DNA of 33,029 nt, taken from Acanthaster planci (taxonomy: Eukaryota > Echinodermata > Asteroidea > Valvatida > Acanthasteridae). The stretch lies in contig NW_019091656.1 in assembly GCF_001949145.1 (NCBI RefSeq), forward strand, positions 113,251 through 146,279. The letters run 5' to 3'. Both the position numbers and the translations under genes were made by a program. The notes below the pieces were generated by a model. The model had not been told where the DNA came from and made no database searches. It saw only the letters and a program-made list of their open reading frames with translations. Shown in pieces: positions 30,025-33,029 of this stretch (positions within the stretch are counted from its first letter, which is position 1; each line of letters begins with the position of its first letter).

Positions 30025-30439
30025 AGAGGAAAAGAAGAGGCAATTTTCTTTTACAACCAACTGTGCCAATTCTGAAAACACCAATCTCAGTTTGCAAGAT
30101 TTCTGTCTGAACCTACAAACTGCACAAGACTGACTTATGATTTATTTTACGAAAACAGAAGAAATCATGTACATGTACTAGATGGATGGAACAATCGATG
30201 TAGTGCACACGACTCATGCAAAAACACTGCATTTTGAGTATGAATCTAATGTAAGACCTGTGTGTAAAGATGCAATGATGTAAAGATGTTTGGGGGTCAT
30301 TGGCATGTCAGTAATATATGAGTGTTTCTGAAATCGGTGAAAAGGGTACTTGTGGAAGACCATTTTTGACATTTTTCAAACCATAAATGGAGAAGGAACG
30401 GTTTCCTTACCTTGCATCTTTAAAACTAATATTAAACCT

Positions 30440-30620
30440 TTAAACCGCATAATACCTGGTTTGGTGTCGGCCACTTGGTAGTAACAGCTTTCCACTTCCT
30501 GGAACTGATCAGCCTTGATCAGGTGTTCCTTCACATTTTCCTGCTGTGCTACTTGGCACAGTACTGCGACTGTAAAGGTAGTCAACTTCATTTTTGTGCT
30601 GAGATCAATTAAAGTTGCTC
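30440..30620 (-). CDS. Exon-like piece, unrecognised
   Basis: The minus strand reads TLIDLSTKMKLTTFTVAVLC, QVAQQENVKEHLIKADQF and QEVESCYYQVADTKP, up to a donor-like GTATTATG. Helical character is evident. It might be a repeat of the armadillo type but this is not established. Confidence 0.35.
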
Positions 30621-31314
30621 AGAGAGCATTCTGAGAAACTTCGTCCCAGCTCTGTGAAGACGTTGTACATGTAGTTAAAACAATATTTGAATTTTCAAGT
30701 TGTCTCAATAAGAGTTTACTTCGGATGAGCTAGTTGACCCCTTCTTCAATAAAGGTGGCTTTTTCTTATATCCTGATTAGTTGCTGTGATAACATAGGGT
30801 AATGGAAACAAAAAAGACCTACTGCCTGTCTAACGATCATCAATTTGCGCCAACCTGAGCGGTTGTGGTGTTTTCAAGAGATTGCCTTTACTTATATTAT
30901 CCACACACTTGTAACTGTGGATTTTTGTTTTTCACATGTCAAGCATATAATTGAAACCAGAGGGCATAAATGGATTTGAAGGATTTCAGTCGATGAGATA
31001 TATACTATTCAAGTAATGAGCAATATTTCAAGTTATTGAATATTTAATGCCTCCTTGCAGGGTATTTTTCACTGCTTTGACTCATAGTTTTGTCTGACAT
31101 AAAATACATAAAAACTAGCTGAAGGTGACATTTGGAAGACCATAGAGGCAGTAATCTCATTTTGGACATTAACTTTTATCTTTCCAGTATCTCTGCACTT
31201 CGTTCAAGAAGAGAAGGTTGCATGTGTACACAAATGCAATTTCGGAGTTCTTACCATATGTTAACTCTATTGAAATATACTGTATTAGTATATTAACATC
31301 TTTCATTTACCTTT

Positions 31315-31890
31315 GGCAAGTAGAGCACGGTCAACTGGAAGCCTGGAAAGTCTCTGCAGGGCTCTGTTATGGAGTTAACTTTTATATTGATGATGTCCAT
31401 TGTCAGATGGAAGCCAACAACTCTGTTGACACCCTGGAAAGGCACATCCGTTAAAAATGTACCCTTCCTTCCTCTGAACTTCGACTTCTGCAGCCAATTT
31501 CCTTCCATTATTTTTCATAAACTCAACTGAGTAAGCTAATGAGATTTTCATCCACCACTTGTTCTGAAATTTTCTTATAAACAAATTTTGGTCTCAGTAC
31601 CATGTGTAAATGTAACCATGTTTTCCTCCTGCTCTGTTGAAATCCAGAACATTTTTCAAAATCTCAACACTAACCTGCCTTTCCTTCCCTAGATTGCATT
31701 CTTTTGTAAACCATTTTACACTGTCAATATTGCTTGTAAACCTCAAAACACCATCAGCCCATTGACAACTAATTCTTGACTTATTCCATAGGACTTTTAA
31801 TGTCTTACTCAGATGGCTTCCCCTACCTTCTCTTCCTTTGTGCTTGAAGAGATTCTCAGTCACTAGTTCCACTCCACTGACCCCTCCCTC
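31315..31890 (-). pseudogene. Broken coding region, unrecognised
   Basis: A 500-bp minus-strand frame reads SHLSKTLKVLWNKSRISCQW, ADGVLRFTSNIDSVKWFTKE and LDFNRAGGKHGYIYTWY. A TGA at 31594-31596 follows, and the same frame resumes DQNLFIRKFQNKWWMKISLA and YSVEFMKNNGRKLAAEV. The frame then shifts near 31480 to FLTDVPFQGVNRVVGFHLTM and ITEPCRDFPGFQLTVLYLPK, ending at a donor-like GTAAATGA. Consistent protein-like sequence around both lesions means a once-functional gene. I cannot assign a family. It is one of the longest non-transposon-like coding stretches in the window. Confidence 0.5.
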
Positions 31891-32154
31891 CTACTCATTC
31901 AAACATGCACCAGTGGTTGGTGATACATCGCACATTCCAATATGCATGTGCCTACGTGTATTCTTGCACTGTCTGACAATGTGCTTGTGGTATTTCCCAG
32001 CACGCATGTAAACAAATGCCAAAAAATTGATGTTTCAAAGTACTACATGTACAAGAGCTGTCTTATGGGCAATCGATGCAATCAACACTTTGACTACTAC
32101 AATGAGGTATTCTTTATTTTTTGCAACAAATGAAGTTTCAAGGAAGTCTCAGGA

Positions 32155-32250
32155 CAAAAGATTAAACTGCTTTCCAGGCTGCACCCCAAGGAGCCCTTGC
32201 CCATAGCATCCTGTCATCACTAAGGCTTTAGATGGTCTTGGGGTAGGCTT
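32155..32250 (-). CDS. Short exon-like piece
   Basis: Two minus-strand frames look protein-like here: KPTPRPSKALVMTGCYGQGL then LGVQPGKQFN, and SDDRMLWARAPWGAAWKA. Only one can be right. It sits upstream, on the same strand, of the 31.3-31.9 kb coding relic. Confidence 0.25.
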
Positions 32251-32378
32251 CAACATTTCTGCTTTTAAACCTACCTAAAACATTAAATACATTTGATATA
32301 GTGAGTAGTACTGACTAGAGTTACAAATGAGTCAGTTCTATATAATGCATGCCAGTCGTGTCTTGGTAAAGGGATGCA

Positions 32379-32412
32379 TTTATCACATATAATTGTAATT
32401 ATATGTGATAAA
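32379..32412. repeat. Perfect 16-bp inverted repeat, 2-nt loop
   Basis: TTTATCACATATAATT at 32379-32394 and its exact reverse complement at 32397-32412 are separated only by GT. A perfect 34-nt AT-rich palindrome is unlikely to persist by chance. It could extrude as a cruciform or be a relic of a palindromic MITE. Confidence 0.9.
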
Positions 32413-32419
32413 ATATAAA

Positions 32420-33029
32420 TAACTAGTGACTTAACTTTTAATTGATTGTTTGCAATGATTTCATTTAAATCTAGCTTTTAGCTATGCCTCAAATTAAATA
32501 CAATTATCTTCCAGGTCAAATGGATGATTGCTGACCTTGCTTGGCACTCACCGGGGGGGGGGTTATCAGGGCAGATCTGGGGAATGGGAGGAGCCAATGG
32601 GGAGCATAGTAATCCTGAAGGAGGCAAAATATTCTGACGTTTCCAAAAATGAGATAGAGCCAAGTCTTTGGGACCATCTCATTTTTTTCTTCCAAATGCC
32701 TAGGTACAAAGCCTCAAAATTTACACCCTTTTAAGGGGCCCATAAAAGGTGATTAACATACAGGAATTCATGTGTTTTGTGACCTCCCAAAGAATTCTGG
32801 CCACTCTAAAGAAAACGTTTGTTCCTGATCTGTCCTTAGGTTTGTCGTGTAATTTAGTTTAACTATGTCAGTTTTTGATTGATTCATTTGATGATGGCAA
32901 AAAGGGAAGCTGGGACCTGTAGCCCATAACGTGTACATATACCCTGTTCCACTGTTGTGCAACAGTGGGCTTTATGCAATACTGACATGTTAAAAAAGTT
33001 ACTGTGTCTTAGCTCTGAATACTGCAGAT
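32420..33029. other. No gene supported
   Basis: This includes a run of ten G at 32553-32562. Open frames on both strands around 32480-32730 have no motif. Confidence 0.35.

Noticed and set aside
1-33029. CRISPR array, bacterial operon or phage
   Set aside because: Repeat arrays here have no unique equal-length spacers, genes have introns, and there are no Shine-Dalgarno-linked frames.

Overview
The window reads as draft eukaryotic nuclear DNA from an invertebrate. There are no long uninterrupted genes, no operons and no ribosome binding sites. Coding pieces are short, separated by introns with GT..AG borders, and one ambiguous base sits at 1261. TACATGTA / ACATGTACATGTA palindromes are scattered throughout. 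I know that word from lancelet, mollusc, echinoderm and hemichordate genomes. Together with the transposon types present it makes a marine deuterostome or lophotrochozoan, a lancelet for example, my best guess. The species cannot be fixed from the sequence alone.

The dominant content is a graveyard of cut-and-paste DNA transposons, nearly all read from the minus strand. Going up in coordinate: (1) 3.76-7.7 kb, minus: tandem ING-type PHD fingers, a BEN-like domain behind a Pro-rich and coiled-coil region, a Mutator-like (MULE) transposase core and an OTU cysteine-protease domain. All are in spliced or decayed pieces that may be one element. (2) 7.92-8.12 kb: a CGATGA minisatellite. (3) 8.69-9.33 kb: a 148-bp tandem repeat. 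(4) 9.3-11.2 kb, minus: a near-complete piggyBac transposase broken by stops and frameshifts, one caused by a 22-bp tandem duplication, with a candidate TTAA edge at 11183. (5) 11.42 kb: a tRNA-Ala(AGC)-like sequence. (6) 12.78-16.75 kb: a hAT element with a BED-finger exon, a spliced transposase and GAGTAC-rich subterminal arrays at both ends. (7) 17.5-18.4 kb: a GC-rich block with TATA and poly(A) signals on the minus strand, either an LTR or a host promoter. (8) 19.1-19.9 kb, minus: a zinc finger plus a second BEN-like domain. (9) 22.9-23.65 kb, minus: C-terminal pieces of a CACTA/tnp2-type transposase. (10) 24.1-25.5 kb, minus: exons of an unrecognised gene. (11) 26.2-27.3 kb, plus: an unrecognised, probably transposon-derived gene starting at an AAGATGGCGGC site. 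(12) 29.5-32.2 kb, minus: a series of coding-like exons I cannot name.

I see no clearly intact host gene and no CRISPR, bacterial or viral locus. The most interesting items are the OTU/MULE/BEN/PHD cluster, the intron-bearing hAT element with GAGTAC arrays, and the step-by-step record of decay in the piggyBac copy. All domain calls come from reading motifs by eye. No database search was run.
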